In this document: piece after piece, positions 16,316 to 24,784 of the stretch
How positions within the stretch are numbered: the first letter of the stretch is position 1
Layout of the letters: each line of letters starts with the position of its first letter
Assembly: GCF_002968835.1 (NCBI RefSeq)
Contig: NZ_PKQK01000001.1
Span: forward strand, 1,302,001-1,366,000
Length of the DNA stretch: 64,000 nucleotides
Source of the DNA: Paenibacillus sp. PCH8
Lineage (GTDB): Bacteria; Bacillota; Bacilli; Paenibacillales; Paenibacillaceae
Direction: 5' to 3'
The notes under the pieces: generated by a model
What the model was told of the DNA's origin: nothing
Database searches by the model: none
Seen by the model: the letters and a program-made list of their open reading frames with translations, nothing else
Program-made: the position numbers and the translations under genes

Positions 16316-18165
16316 TGAGCCGATTCTCGCGATTCTCGTTCTTCCGAACGATTCAGGCGAAATTGATTATTATCTATGTACTGCTGATCCTGATTGCGAT
16401 GCAATTGATCGGCGTTTATTTTGTGAGTGCGATGAAGAACTCACTGACGAGCAATTTTACGGAAGATCTGCAGGCGCGTGCGGAGATGTTGTCGGTTCTC
16501 GTAGGCGAGACGATGGCGAGTGGAGAAGTAGAGGCTGGCGAGGACAAGGCGGAAAATCTGCGCGTGCTGGTGAACAATCTGTTCAACATTAACGGTGCCG
16601 AGATTCAGGTACTGGATGCCAGTGGCAAAGTATTGACAACCTCGCTAAGTTCTCATTCGGATTATGTTGGGCGCAAAAATACCCAGACCGTCGTTAGCCG
16701 TGCGCTGCAAGGCATCCGGGACAATGAGGAATATATCGTAGACGAGGATAATGTTCGCAAAAAGGTTGTCGCCAAGCCGGTTCTGTCCGGCGGCAAAATC
16801 ATTGGTGCGGTCTACATCGCGGCATCCATGAACGAGCTGTATTCTACGATGGAGGGTATTAACAAAATCTTCATCTCCGGTATCCTGATTGCCCTGGTGT
16901 TAACGGCGGTGCTTGGCGTCATTCTGTCCCATACGATCACACAGCCCATTAAGGAAGTAACTCGAAGGGCGACAGCTGTCGCAGAAGGTAACTTTGATCA
17001 GCAGACACCTGTATTCGGCACGGATGAGATTGGTCAGCTCAGTCGGGCTTTTAACTATATGACCAGCAGGCTTCGGGATGCACTCTCTCAGAATGAAGAG
17101 GAAAAGGAAAAACTCACCTCCATCCTGACCAATATGAGTGATGGCGTGGTAGCCACGGACGAGTATGGCAAAGTCATTCTGGTCAACCGTCGTGCCAGTA
17201 GCATTCTGGGTATGCGTCCTGCGGATATTGAAGGAAGGCATTTTGCTATATTGCTCGGCATTGATCCGGAGGATGCGGAAGCTCTCGCGAGTGGTTTCAC
17301 AGGTTCAACGCTGTTACAGATTGCACCAGCGGGGCAAGAAGAGCCTGTGGTCATTCGTATGACGTTCACACCGGTTCATCGGCGTGAGTTGGGGATTACC
17401 GGAACCATTGCTGTGCTTCAGGATGTGACGGAGCAGGAAGAGCTGGAAGCATCCCGACGTGAATTCGTGGCGAATGTATCCCATGAGCTTCGTACACCCT
17501 TGACCACAATCAAGAGTTACGCGGAAGCATTAGATGATGGTGCACTGGAGGACCCTCAGCTTGCCGGGCGCTTCGTGGGCGTCATTCAGAATGAGACGGA
17601 GCGGATGATCAGGCTGGTTACGGATCTGCTTCATTTGTCCCGGCTCGACTCCAAGGAAGCCCTGCTACGCAAGCAGCCAACCGACATTCTGGAGATGTTG
17701 GAGGAAGTGACGGATCGATTCTCATTCCAGATGCAACAGAAGGATATTCAGTCTGTGCTGTCTGTGGAGAATGATATTCCGGCTATTCCGCTGGATCGCG
17801 ACCAGATAGATCAGGTTCTGGATAATGTCGTGTCCAATGCGCTGAAGTATACGCTGGAAGGCGGCACCATCACGATTACAGCCAGACGCAGTGACGAACA
17901 TGCATTTGCCATCTCCATATCGGATACGGGAATGGGTATTCCACAGCGGGATCTGGATCGTATTTTTGAGCGGTTTTATCGGGTGGACAAGGCTCGTTCC
18001 CGCAGCATGGGAGGCACAGGGCTGGGACTGTCCATTGCCCGGGAAATTGTGAAGGCACATGATGGCAGCATCTCTCTGGAGTCCGAGGTAGACGTCGGTA
18101 CAACGGTAACGTTCACGCTGCCGATGCGGGAGAAAGGGGGTGAGCACCATGAAGGAACGGATTAA
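16315..18165 (+). CDS. walK: Sensor histidine kinase WalK (YycG)
   Basis: WalK phosphorylates WalR in response to wall or lipid II status. The 616 residues show the canonical order: TM1 (about 15-37), an extracellular Cache-like sensor (38-183), TM2 (about 184-207), HAMP (205-258), a cytosolic PAS domain (about 265-370), HisKA with phosphoacceptor H390 in NVSHELRTPL, and HATPase_c with the N box DNVVSNALKYT, the G1 box DTGMGIP and the G2 box GTGLGLS. All kinase motifs are intact. The ATG overlaps the restored walR stop, so the pair is translationally coupled. Confidence 0.96.
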   Translation: MSRFSRFSFFRTIQAKLIIIYVLLILIAMQLIGVYFVSAMKNSLTSNFTEDLQARAEMLSVLVGETMASGEVEAGEDKAENLRVLVNNLFNINGAEIQVLDASGKVLTTSLSSHSDYVGRKNTQTVVSRALQGIRDNEEYIVDEDNVRKKVVAKPVLSGGKIIGAVYIAASMNELYSTMEGINKIFISGILIALVLTAVLGVILSHTITQPIKEVTRRATAVAEGNFDQQTPVFGTDEIGQLSRAFNYMTSRLRDALSQNEEEKEKLTSILTNMSDGVVATDEYGKVILVNRRASSILGMRPADIEGRHFAILLGIDPEDAEALASGFTGSTLLQIAPAGQEEPVVIRMTFTPVHRRELGITGTIAVLQDVTEQEELEASRREFVANVSHELRTPLTTIKSYAEALDDGALEDPQLAGRFVGVIQNETERMIRLVTDLLHLSRLDSKEALLRKQPTDILEMLEEVTDRFSFQMQQKDIQSVLSVENDIPAIPLDRDQIDQVLDNVVSNALKYTLEGGTITITARRSDEHAFAISISDTGMGIPQRDLDRIFERFYRVDKARSRSMGGTGLGLSIAREIVKAHDGSISLESEVDVGTTVTFTLPMREKGGEHHEGTD

Positions 18166-19429
18166 ATCCCTGGTGCTCGCTACCCTTGTTGTAGCTAGTC
18201 TGGTGCAGAGCTATTTCCTGATCTACCGTTTGCCGGGAGGTGGAGATTCTATTGTGACCTCCGAGACGAACTATGTGAAAACGGAGAATATGGGTCAGGA
18301 ACGTAATATTGAAGAATTGATCTTCCCAGATCAGATGATTATTCATCTGGGCGAGGATAAACATACCGTGTTCTACCCTGGCAACACGTTCTATCAGTTG
18401 ATCTATTCCCGGTTACAGGGGCGGGCGTTTGATGATTTTCAGCGCCGGAGTGTGCAATCCGTGAACTGGAATCAGCTTCGCAAGGAGAACCCCGGATTTG
18501 AACTTTCGTTCAAGGAAGGCATACCGGTTGCGTTGTTGCAGCGGGTAATGCGTCTGGGTACAGACTCTCTCTTCCAAGGGGAGACGATTAACCGGATCTC
18601 GATCTATACGGCAAAAAACGAAACAAAAGCCCATGCACTGTTCTTCAGTGCCAAGGGAGACGTTGTATATGAAGCAACACAGGCAGACCTGACGGTACAA
18701 GACGTGCAGCAGCATGTCGACTTTGGTACGAGCTGGACGCCATATACGTTGATGGACGGTGGATATTATATCCCGGCAGAAGCGCTGGAGACGATTGAAG
18801 CCGTTGTGCCTACAGGCCAGTTCACTGTGGAGCAGATGCAGCGTAGCCTGTTCTTCGATCCAAGCATGACCCGTAATATTCGGGAAAAGGATGGATCGGA
18901 GATCTACACGGACAGCAAACGCAGTCTGCAAGTGAAACAGGAACAGCGCTGGATCAGCTATACCGATCCGGCTGCACCACCTGCGGGACAGATTGATCCA
19001 GCCAAGGATGCGCTGTCCGCAGTTGATTTTGTGAATCAGCATGGCGGCTGGAAAGGAAGGTCGCGCATGATGTTGAAGACGGCTGACAGCAAGACACAGC
19101 TTCAGTTCCAGCAGTATTACGGTAGCTTCCCGATTTTGGATTCGATGCAGTTCCGCTTCGGCACGATCAGTATGGAGATGCAGCAGGAGACAGTGTCCAG
19201 TTATGAACGATCACTGGAATATCTGAATGAAGGTGAAGAGACGAAGAAGTCGGTGAACTTGCCTGGTGGTGATAAGCTGAAGGCTCTAATTAAAAAGGTA
19301 ACGGGCAAGAATCGCCAGGTCGTGGATGTGTATCCGGCGTATCGTCCTTCTACAATCGAGGACGGACTGAAGCTGATCCCGGTATGGGTCATCCGCTTCG
19401 GTAACGGTGAGGAAACCACCGTATCTTGA
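18149..19429 (+). CDS. walH: WalH (YycH), regulator of WalK
   Basis: WalH is a membrane-anchored extracellular protein that, with WalI, contacts the WalK helices and tunes its activity. This one has a single N-terminal helix (about 7-24) followed by some 400 extracellular residues of the YycH three-domain fold. GTG 18140 is in frame, but AGGGGGTGA is correctly placed for ATG 18149 (MKERIKSLVLATLVV). The start lies inside the last 17 bases of walK. A palindromic repeat begins seven bases after the stop. Confidence 0.88.
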   Translation: MKERIKSLVLATLVVASLVQSYFLIYRLPGGGDSIVTSETNYVKTENMGQERNIEELIFPDQMIIHLGEDKHTVFYPGNTFYQLIYSRLQGRAFDDFQRRSVQSVNWNQLRKENPGFELSFKEGIPVALLQRVMRLGTDSLFQGETINRISIYTAKNETKAHALFFSAKGDVVYEATQADLTVQDVQQHVDFGTSWTPYTLMDGGYYIPAEALETIEAVVPTGQFTVEQMQRSLFFDPSMTRNIREKDGSEIYTDSKRSLQVKQEQRWISYTDPAAPPAGQIDPAKDALSAVDFVNQHGGWKGRSRMMLKTADSKTQLQFQQYYGSFPILDSMQFRFGTISMEMQQETVSSYERSLEYLNEGEETKKSVNLPGGDKLKALIKKVTGKNRQVVDVYPAYRPSTIEDGLKLIPVWVIRFGNGEETTVS

Positions 19430-19435
19430 TAACGG

Positions 19436-19630
19436 CTAACGAATCTGACACGCCTTAAATGCCGAATTAGCCTTAAATGCAAAATCTAACGAACCTCAGC
19501 GACGTTATTCCGGCAGAAAACGAGTGAAAACCGATGGAATGCCTACAAATGATAGAAATAACTTCTCTCAGATTCGTTAGATTACAAACTTGCGGAAAAT
19601 AGGGCAAATAAGGCGTGTGGAGTTCGTTAG
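19436..19630. repeat. 195-bp long-palindrome element, family B copy 1, between walH and walI
   Basis: CTAACGAA occurs at 19436 and 19486 and its complement TTCGTTAG ends at 19580 and 19630. Each of these four sites starts a roughly 23-base unit close to CTAACGAAYCTSACACRCC, two forward and two reversed, so the element folds into one long interrupted hairpin with about 75-base arms. The copy at 26325-26519 has exactly the same length and the same internal offsets (0, 50, 137, 187). There is no coding frame. The element sits inside the wal operon. Confidence 0.8.
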
Positions 19631-19712
19631 CGAGCAGGTAACGTGGATAGAGATCAATTATCCAAGAGTGTTTGAAAGTATTTTAGCCAGTTAAGTGAGA
19701 GAGGTGAAAGTT

Positions 19713-20456
19713 TTGGATTGGGGACGGGCGAAAAATGTGTTGATCTATGCCTTTCTGCTGCTTAATCTGGTGCTGGGATATCAGATCTGGATGGATGCAC
19801 GGGAGACGGCCGGAGCCAATCTGGACTTCACCTCACTGGCAGATAATACGCAGCAGGCGATGGAAGAGAAGGGCATTCAGGTGCTGGCTCCCATCCCGAA
19901 TGAAACGCCGAAGTTGCCCAAGTTGTCCTATGAGTTCATTGAAGAGGATAAGGCGGGCGTTGATGTGGAACTGGAGCAGCCTGTAGATAGCAAGCTGATC
20001 TTCTCGCAGAGCGAGCTGGAGGATGCACTGCAAAGTGAGATACCGCAGATCGGCACCTATCGGCTGGATCAGCTGATGGCCGTGGACGGGGCCTTTGTGC
20101 TTCATCCGCTTGTGGATGGCAAGTGGCCGCTCTTCAATGTAAGTCTGGAGCTATTCTACAGCGACCAGAAAATAACGGGTTACCGTCAGACTCCGGTGCG
20201 GATTACGACCGCAGAGGAGAGCGATCAGCAGGTGCTTCCGGCGTCGAAGGCGCTGGGAACGCTGATCGAGAACTTTTTGCCAAATGATGCGATTGTCAAA
20301 GATATTCAGCTGGGCTATTACGGCCAGTTGTTCAATTCAGATATACAGGTGGCGATGCCGGCATGGCGGTTCGTGCTGGAAAGTGGCGAAGTGTTGTACG
20401 TGCAGGGCATCAGTGGGGATGTATTCAGTCCCAAGACAGACAAACCAGGGGAGTAA
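19713..20456 (+). CDS. walI: WalI (YycI), regulator of WalK
   Basis: WalI pairs with WalH to modulate WalK. An N-terminal helix (about 9-25) anchors an extracellular domain that resembles the C-terminal part of YycH; total about 247 residues. GTG 19695 is in frame and would add six residues, but GAGGTG (19701-19706) is rightly spaced for TTG 19713, which gives the family-typical beginning MDWGRAKN. Unlike in most Bacillales, the gene is separated from walH by 280 bases that hold a repeat element, so coupling to walH is lost. Confidence 0.85.
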   Translation: MDWGRAKNVLIYAFLLLNLVLGYQIWMDARETAGANLDFTSLADNTQQAMEEKGIQVLAPIPNETPKLPKLSYEFIEEDKAGVDVELEQPVDSKLIFSQSELEDALQSEIPQIGTYRLDQLMAVDGAFVLHPLVDGKWPLFNVSLELFYSDQKITGYRQTPVRITTAEESDQQVLPASKALGTLIENFLPNDAIVKDIQLGYYGQLFNSDIQVAMPAWRFVLESGEVLYVQGISGDVFSPKTDKPGE

Positions 20457-20462
20457 TGCGTT

Positions 20463-21269
20463 ATGGGGATATATTTTACCGTGTTATCCAGCGGTTCGAC
20501 AGGCAATGCCACGGTCATTCAGCATGGAGGCACATCTCTCATGATTGATGCAGGTCTAAGTGCGAAGCGACTGGATGCACTGTTTCAGGAAAGGGAGATT
20601 TCTGGGGCAGAGCTGGACGGGATTCTGGTTACACATGAACATTCTGATCACATTAAAGGACTAGGCGCGATGTCTCGGAAATATAATTTACCAATCTATG
20701 CGAATCTGAATACGTGGGCGGCGCTGGAGAAGTCGGTCGGGAGCATTCCAGAGGAGAACCGCAGGGTGTTTGAAACGGGTGAAAAGCATGATTTTGGTTC
20801 ATTGCGCGTGGAATCTTTCGGCATCTCTCATGATGCGGCTGAACCGGTAGGGTACACGTTCGATGATGGCAGTGAGAAACTGTCGGTCGCAACGGATCTC
20901 GGCTATATGAGTGACAAGGTCCGCGATGCGATTGCGGATTCGGACGTACTGGTGCTGGAGGCGAATCATGATGTCGAATTGCTGCGCATGGGACGTTATC
21001 CGTGGAACACCAAGCGCCGAATTCTGAGCGACATCGGGCATTTGTCGAACGAAGCGGCTGGGGCAGCGCTCAGTGAACTGATGAACGGACGCATCAAGCG
21101 CACGTATCTGGCACATCTTAGCCGGGATCATAATATGATGGACTTGGCGAAAATGACCGTGCGCGACGCGATGGAGAGCCGTGGATGCTTTTATCAGGAT
21201 CATGAGTTCAAACTCTGTGATACGTATTACGACCGTCCTACACCATGGGATAGGGTGGGTGAGCCATAA
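20463..21269 (+). CDS. walJ: WalJ (YycJ) metallo-beta-lactamase-fold hydrolase
   Basis: The 268-residue cytosolic protein has a complete zinc-binding motif, THEHSDH (about 59-65), plus the D of ATDLGY and a late histidine in AHLSRDHN. Family members are nucleases (5'-3' exonuclease activity is reported for YycJ-type proteins, with a role in mismatch repair in Bacillus anthracis). The ATG follows the walI stop by six bases with GGGGAG in front. Its last 32 bases overlap a small gene on the opposite strand. Confidence 0.92.
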   Translation: MGIYFTVLSSGSTGNATVIQHGGTSLMIDAGLSAKRLDALFQEREISGAELDGILVTHEHSDHIKGLGAMSRKYNLPIYANLNTWAALEKSVGSIPEENRRVFETGEKHDFGSLRVESFGISHDAAEPVGYTFDDGSEKLSVATDLGYMSDKVRDAIADSDVLVLEANHDVELLRMGRYPWNTKRRILSDIGHLSNEAAGAALSELMNGRIKRTYLAHLSRDHNMMDLAKMTVRDAMESRGCFYQDHEFKLCDTYYDRPTPWDRVGEP

Positions 21270-21450
21270 AGCTGTCTAGTTCGGCGGCTTTGCGCTCTAC
21301 TTCCTCACGAGTCAGGATGCCTTTATCAATAAGTAGTTCAATGATGGTACTGAGTGCGAGGGTATTACGATAGTGTTCTTCCTTGAGATCGGCCAGCTTG
21401 GCCGCCATATGGACTTCATCCATTGCAGTAATTGTACGTGTACGATCCAT
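21238..21450 (-). CDS. Small unknown protein, convergent with walJ
   Basis: The product has 70 residues, rich in charged residues and probably helical (LADLKEEHYRNTLALSTIIELLIDKGI in the middle). It ends in a proline-rich tail (AHPPYPMV). The segment KGILTREEVERKAAELD resembles the short KGILTxEEFxxKK helix pairs found at the ends of many proteins. No function can be given. On the minus strand a perfect AGAAGGAGG lies seven bases before the ATG, which makes this a real gene despite its 32-base tail-to-tail overlap with walJ. Confidence 0.75.
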   Translation of the reverse strand: MDRTRTITAMDEVHMAAKLADLKEEHYRNTLALSTIIELLIDKGILTREEVERKAAELDSFMAHPPYPMV

Positions 21451-21948
21451 GTATACATCCTCCTTCTATGAAGCTTCGAATTGTCTTTTACTATTATTGT
21501 AGTCAGGCTTGGTGGAAAACATTCCTCTTTTTGCCGCTAACATTTGTGTGGTGGGGCGTGTATGCTGAATCTGTGACCATGCAGGAGTGAAAAAGTTCTT
21601 CTAAATTGCCAAAATGGCGCTTAGCGGACCGGGTTTTGTGGTGATAGATACTATGGACCTTTATTGTTAAACGCGTTATAGCGGAAATTTGCGTTAATCT
21701 ACGTAATTATGCAACTTTTTAGGATTTGACGTGTTTAGTATAGTAGGAGTATTGTGATTTTGGCTGTTTTGCGTGTGAAATGGCATGTCGTAGAATGCGA
21801 GAGCATGATTGATAGAGTCACTGACAGGATGGCGTGTCCATTCTGTTGTACATAGACGCTGTATCTCGATTTGATATTGGGGTGCGGCGATATGAAAGAC
21901 CATTTTGTGAAAATGCAAAAAAGCATGAGAAAACGAGAGATATTCAAG
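21451..21948. other. Long intergenic stretch without a convincing gene
   Basis: About 500 bases separate the 70-residue minus-strand gene from repeat family A copy 2. No open frame with a ribosome binding site is convincing. Short stretches such as GCGCTTAGCGG and TTATAGCGGAAATTTGCG near 21610-21700 look like worn repeat sequence, but no second copy is in the window. Confidence 0.4.
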
Positions 21949-22134
21949 GTTCGCACGTAACGGAAGGCACAGAACGAAGCTGGAGAAGCGTAACGTTCGC
22001 CTGAAAGCTTTTGATAGAAAGCTACTTAGAGCATACGCTATGGACAATTCTTCTTTGGAAAAGGGAGTCCAAAAGAATTGGTGAATGACAGCAATTGGAG
22101 GCTCATCTGTGACTGGAGTGTAGAACGTAAGAAC
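21949..22134. repeat. 186-bp structured repeat, family A copy 2, upstream of htrA
   Basis: This is a diverged copy of the element at 15267-15494. Conserved pieces are TTCGCCT, the AGCTTT/AAAGCT hairpin (about 22001-22023), AGCATACGCTAT (22030-22041) and, after the large hairpin, a segment close to AACAGTGATTGGAAGG. The large stem has different bases but still pairs (CAATTCTT with AAGAATTG, TTTGGA with TCCAAA), so structure is kept while sequence changes. The ends are only weak inverted repeats (GTTCGCACGT and ACGTAAGAAC). Confidence 0.6.
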
Positions 22135-22210
22135 ATCATCGTTGATCCATGCGACAACTTAGGCGGCAGTCAGGGTCTTGATGCGTGACAACGAAGGGGA
22201 GAGGATCACG

Positions 22211-23485
22211 ATGGGATTGTTTGGAGACGATTTTTATTCAACCAAAGTATCAAGACGCGCCGAACCTGAACAGAAAGGCAAACTTCAGATCATTCGCCCT
22301 GGAGGCAGGGCACGTGGACGTGACCGCTGGAGCAATCCGCGCAGATCGCGTTCGGGAATCAGCTCCACAGTCAAAGTAGCTGTAATCAGTTCGGTGATCA
22401 GCTCCATCGTGACCGTCACGCTGTTTAGCTTCATTATGCAGCCCACATCGTTACCGCTGGCTAATGCTACAGGTAATGGTGGAGGCGGTGGACAGACATC
22501 CCAGATCGCTGATCCGTATGACCGGATTATTCAGGCAGCGGCGCATGTTCGTCCATCTGTGGTGAGCATTGTGAATCACAAAACAGGCAGCAGCCTGTCG
22601 ATGGAGGATTCCGCACTGGGCTCAGGGGTCATTTTCAAAAAGGAAGATGGCAAGGCCTATATCATGACCAACCACCATGTGGTGGAGGGTGCGAGTGATC
22701 TGGAGATTGTGACCGTGGACGGAGAGACGCACAAGGCAAAGTTGGTCGGTAAAGACCGCGTGAGTGATATTGCTGTATTATCCGCAGAGGATAAAGGGCT
22801 GGGTGCAGTGGCAGAGATCGGTGATTCCAGTAAGCTTCAGCGTGGCCAGACGGTACTGGCGATCGGAAATCCGCTCGGTCTGGGCGGCACGCTGACATCT
22901 GGTATTGTCAGTTACACCGATCGTATTCTGCCCGTATCGATTAATCAGGACGGCGTATACGACTGGGAGCAAAATGTGATCCAGACGGATGCGGCGATTA
23001 ACGAAGGCAATAGCGGCGGAGCATTGGTCGATCTGAACGGCAAAGTGGTCGGCATTAATACGATGAAGATCTCGGACACAGGCGTTGAGGGTCTCGGCTT
23101 CGCCATTCCGATGAACGAAGTGATGAGAACCGTTGATTCTCTGCTCTTGAACGGCAAAGTATCTCGTCCGTATCTGGGCGTATACACGGTGGATCTGAGC
23201 AATCCCTATGCACCACTAGATGATGAACAGCGCAAGGACCTGAAGCTGCCATCCCACGTGGACAGCGGAGTTGTTGTGCTGGAAGCATCGGGTCCGGCAT
23301 CCGAGGCGGGTATGAAGCTAAATGATGTCATTACAGAGTTTGATGGGCAAAAAATCACCTCTACGCTCGATCTGCGGAAATATCTATACGATGAGAAAAA
23401 GATTGGGGATACCATTGAAGTGACCTTTTACCGGGACGGCAAAGCGGAGAAGGTATCCGTGAAGCTGACGGATAAGCCAGAATAG
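22211..23485 (+). CDS. htrA: HtrA-like membrane-anchored serine protease (S1C) with PDZ domain
   Basis: This is the YycK/HtrC-type protease that follows the wal operon in Bacillales and degrades misfolded or secreted proteins outside the membrane. Counting from ATG 22211 there are about 424 residues: a basic cytosolic head, one transmembrane helix (about 55-78), a trypsin-like domain with the triad H156 (TNHHVV), D186 (SDIAVL) and S268 (GNSGGA), and a C-terminal PDZ domain (about 325-420). Starts at 22178 and 22181 are in frame, but GGGGAGAGG precedes ATG 22211. The nearby structured repeat lies in its presumed leader or promoter region. Confidence 0.92.
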   Translation: MGLFGDDFYSTKVSRRAEPEQKGKLQIIRPGGRARGRDRWSNPRRSRSGISSTVKVAVISSVISSIVTVTLFSFIMQPTSLPLANATGNGGGGGQTSQIADPYDRIIQAAAHVRPSVVSIVNHKTGSSLSMEDSALGSGVIFKKEDGKAYIMTNHHVVEGASDLEIVTVDGETHKAKLVGKDRVSDIAVLSAEDKGLGAVAEIGDSSKLQRGQTVLAIGNPLGLGGTLTSGIVSYTDRILPVSINQDGVYDWEQNVIQTDAAINEGNSGGALVDLNGKVVGINTMKISDTGVEGLGFAIPMNEVMRTVDSLLLNGKVSRPYLGVYTVDLSNPYAPLDDEQRKDLKLPSHVDSGVVVLEASGPASEAGMKLNDVITEFDGQKITSTLDLRKYLYDEKKIGDTIEVTFYRDGKAEKVSVKLTDKPE

Positions 23486-23540
23486 GGAATGTTTAACGGA
23501 CTGTGTACCGTTGCTTGGATTGAAAGAGGGCAATGCTAGA

Positions 23541-23572
23541 GGAGTGATCAGATATCTGACCACTCTTTTTTA
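23541..23572 (+). terminator. htrA terminator
   Basis: GAGTGATCAGA and TCTGACCACTC form a nearly perfect palindrome followed by TTTTTT. The next 288 bases hold nothing else that can be recognised. Confidence 0.85.
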
Positions 23573-23860
23573 GTTGGTAGTTAAGCAATATGTATATGAT
23601 TGGACCGCTCGTAATTACATAAGTCAGGGTATCTAAATAACACTGTCTGTACTAGGGATTGAGCGTGCTCGTTCGACAGGAAATGAGTAGATTAACCATT
23701 TTTATGTTCTCATGATCAGTTAGACCCGGAGCCAAAGGAGCAGATACATCAGACTCGGGCTGTGGTAAACTGTTGTCAATATGTTGGAGACGGTCGCTAG
23801 TACAAATAACATCGGTTTGTCGATCACATTTTTTATTTCAGAAAGGAAGGGGTATTTGTA

Positions 23861-24385
23861 ATGAAAAGGTTGAGGAAAAAGATGCTTGGGGGAACGAGCT
23901 TGGTACTGTCCCTGTTTATGCTGTCTGCCTGTGGATCTGAGGTAGCTACAACAGGGGCATCTGTGGATACAAGTGCTTTGCAAGAGAAGATTGCAGGACT
24001 TGAGAAGAAACTGGTGGAGCAGGGAGCCAAGAGCAGAAAGCAGGAGCAAAAGATCGCAGCGCTTGAGGCTAAGTTGAGTGAGCTGAGTACGACGGTGATT
24101 GCGGTAGGTGAAGCTGGTGGCCAAACACCTGTAGTGCCAGGGAACAATGGGTCGGCGGGGAAAGGCGACGGGGTGTTGATTACGTTTGCCCAGTATGAGA
24201 AGCTTGAGGTTGGCATGCTGGTAGAAGATGTTATCGAGATTCTAGGCGGCGAAGGTGAAGCGCTGAGTGAAGCGGAGAATATGGTGGTATACAACTATAA
24301 AGGCACAGCCGGCAATGGTGCCAACGCTGTTATTGCTTTTCAAGGTGGCAAGCTGTTAACGAAGGCTCAGTCGGGATTGAATTAA
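23861..24385 (+). CDS. Lipoprotein with coiled coil and BLIP/SmpA-like C-terminal domain
   Basis: The 174-residue product has a lipoprotein signal peptide with lipobox LSAC (C24), a helical coiled-coil stretch with heptads (about 38-80; LQEKIAGLEKKL, KIAALEAKLSEL), a Gly/Pro linker, and a C-terminal domain (about 108-174) with the pattern YEKLEVGM, VIEILGGEG, VYNYKG, AVIAFQGGKL, AQSGL. That pattern is typical of the DUF3862/SmpA-OmlA/BLIP-like fold, which mediates protein binding. The ligand is unknown. AAAGGAAGGGG precedes the ATG. Confidence 0.75.
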   Translation: MKRLRKKMLGGTSLVLSLFMLSACGSEVATTGASVDTSALQEKIAGLEKKLVEQGAKSRKQEQKIAALEAKLSELSTTVIAVGEAGGQTPVVPGNNGSAGKGDGVLITFAQYEKLEVGMLVEDVIEILGGEGEALSEAENMVVYNYKGTAGNGANAVIAFQGGKLLTKAQSGLN

Positions 24386-24459
24386 AATTAGTATTGGATT
24401 TGAAGAATATGACCCTGTGGAATGAAGCACATTGCAGGGAGGATGAGTTATATGGGAAG

Positions 24460-24489
24460 GCCAATCAGAAACTTCTGGTTGGCTTTTTT
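24460..24489 (+). terminator. Intrinsic terminator
   Basis: GCCAATCAGAA and TTCTGGTTGGC around AC, then six T residues. Confidence 0.85.
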
Positions 24490-24556
24490 GTGATTTTATA
24501 AAGTCTGTGAGTAGCGAGGAGATGTTATTTGATATAGATTTTTCTGGATAAATGAC

Positions 24557-24620
24557 TTGACACATGCGGTTAGTTGTAACTATAATGAGTACAAATATAA
24601 GTTGTAACTATAATAGTTAC
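24557..24620 (+). promoter_or_regulatory. Promoter and duplicated palindromic operator of the MBL-fold lipoprotein gene
   Basis: TTGACA (24557-24562), 18 bases and TATAAT (24581-24586) form a near-perfect promoter. GTAACTATAATAGTTAC (24604-24620) is a perfect palindrome around one base; GTAACTATAATGAGTAC (24576-24592), 28 bases earlier and covering the -10 box, is an imperfect copy. The pattern fits a MarR/HxlR(DUF24)-type repressor with two dimers. No such regulator gene is nearby. A 14-codon frame with GAAGGGGGA in front starts at about 24655 in the leader. Confidence 0.6.
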
Positions 24621-24784
24621 ACATAATGATTTGAAGGGGGATTATTATATTAAATGAATGTTAATGTTAGTCGAAACAATTGTACAACCAGACTATAGGG
24701 GCGGAATAAGAAATCAACAAATCGATTGCTAGATACATTGTTATTGATAAACGGCGACGACATAAAGAGAGGGAGATCAATTAA

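Noticed and set aside
21694..22047. 117-codon minus-strand frame upstream of htrA
   Set aside because: No ribosome binding site, unlikely composition, and it overlaps the structured repeat.
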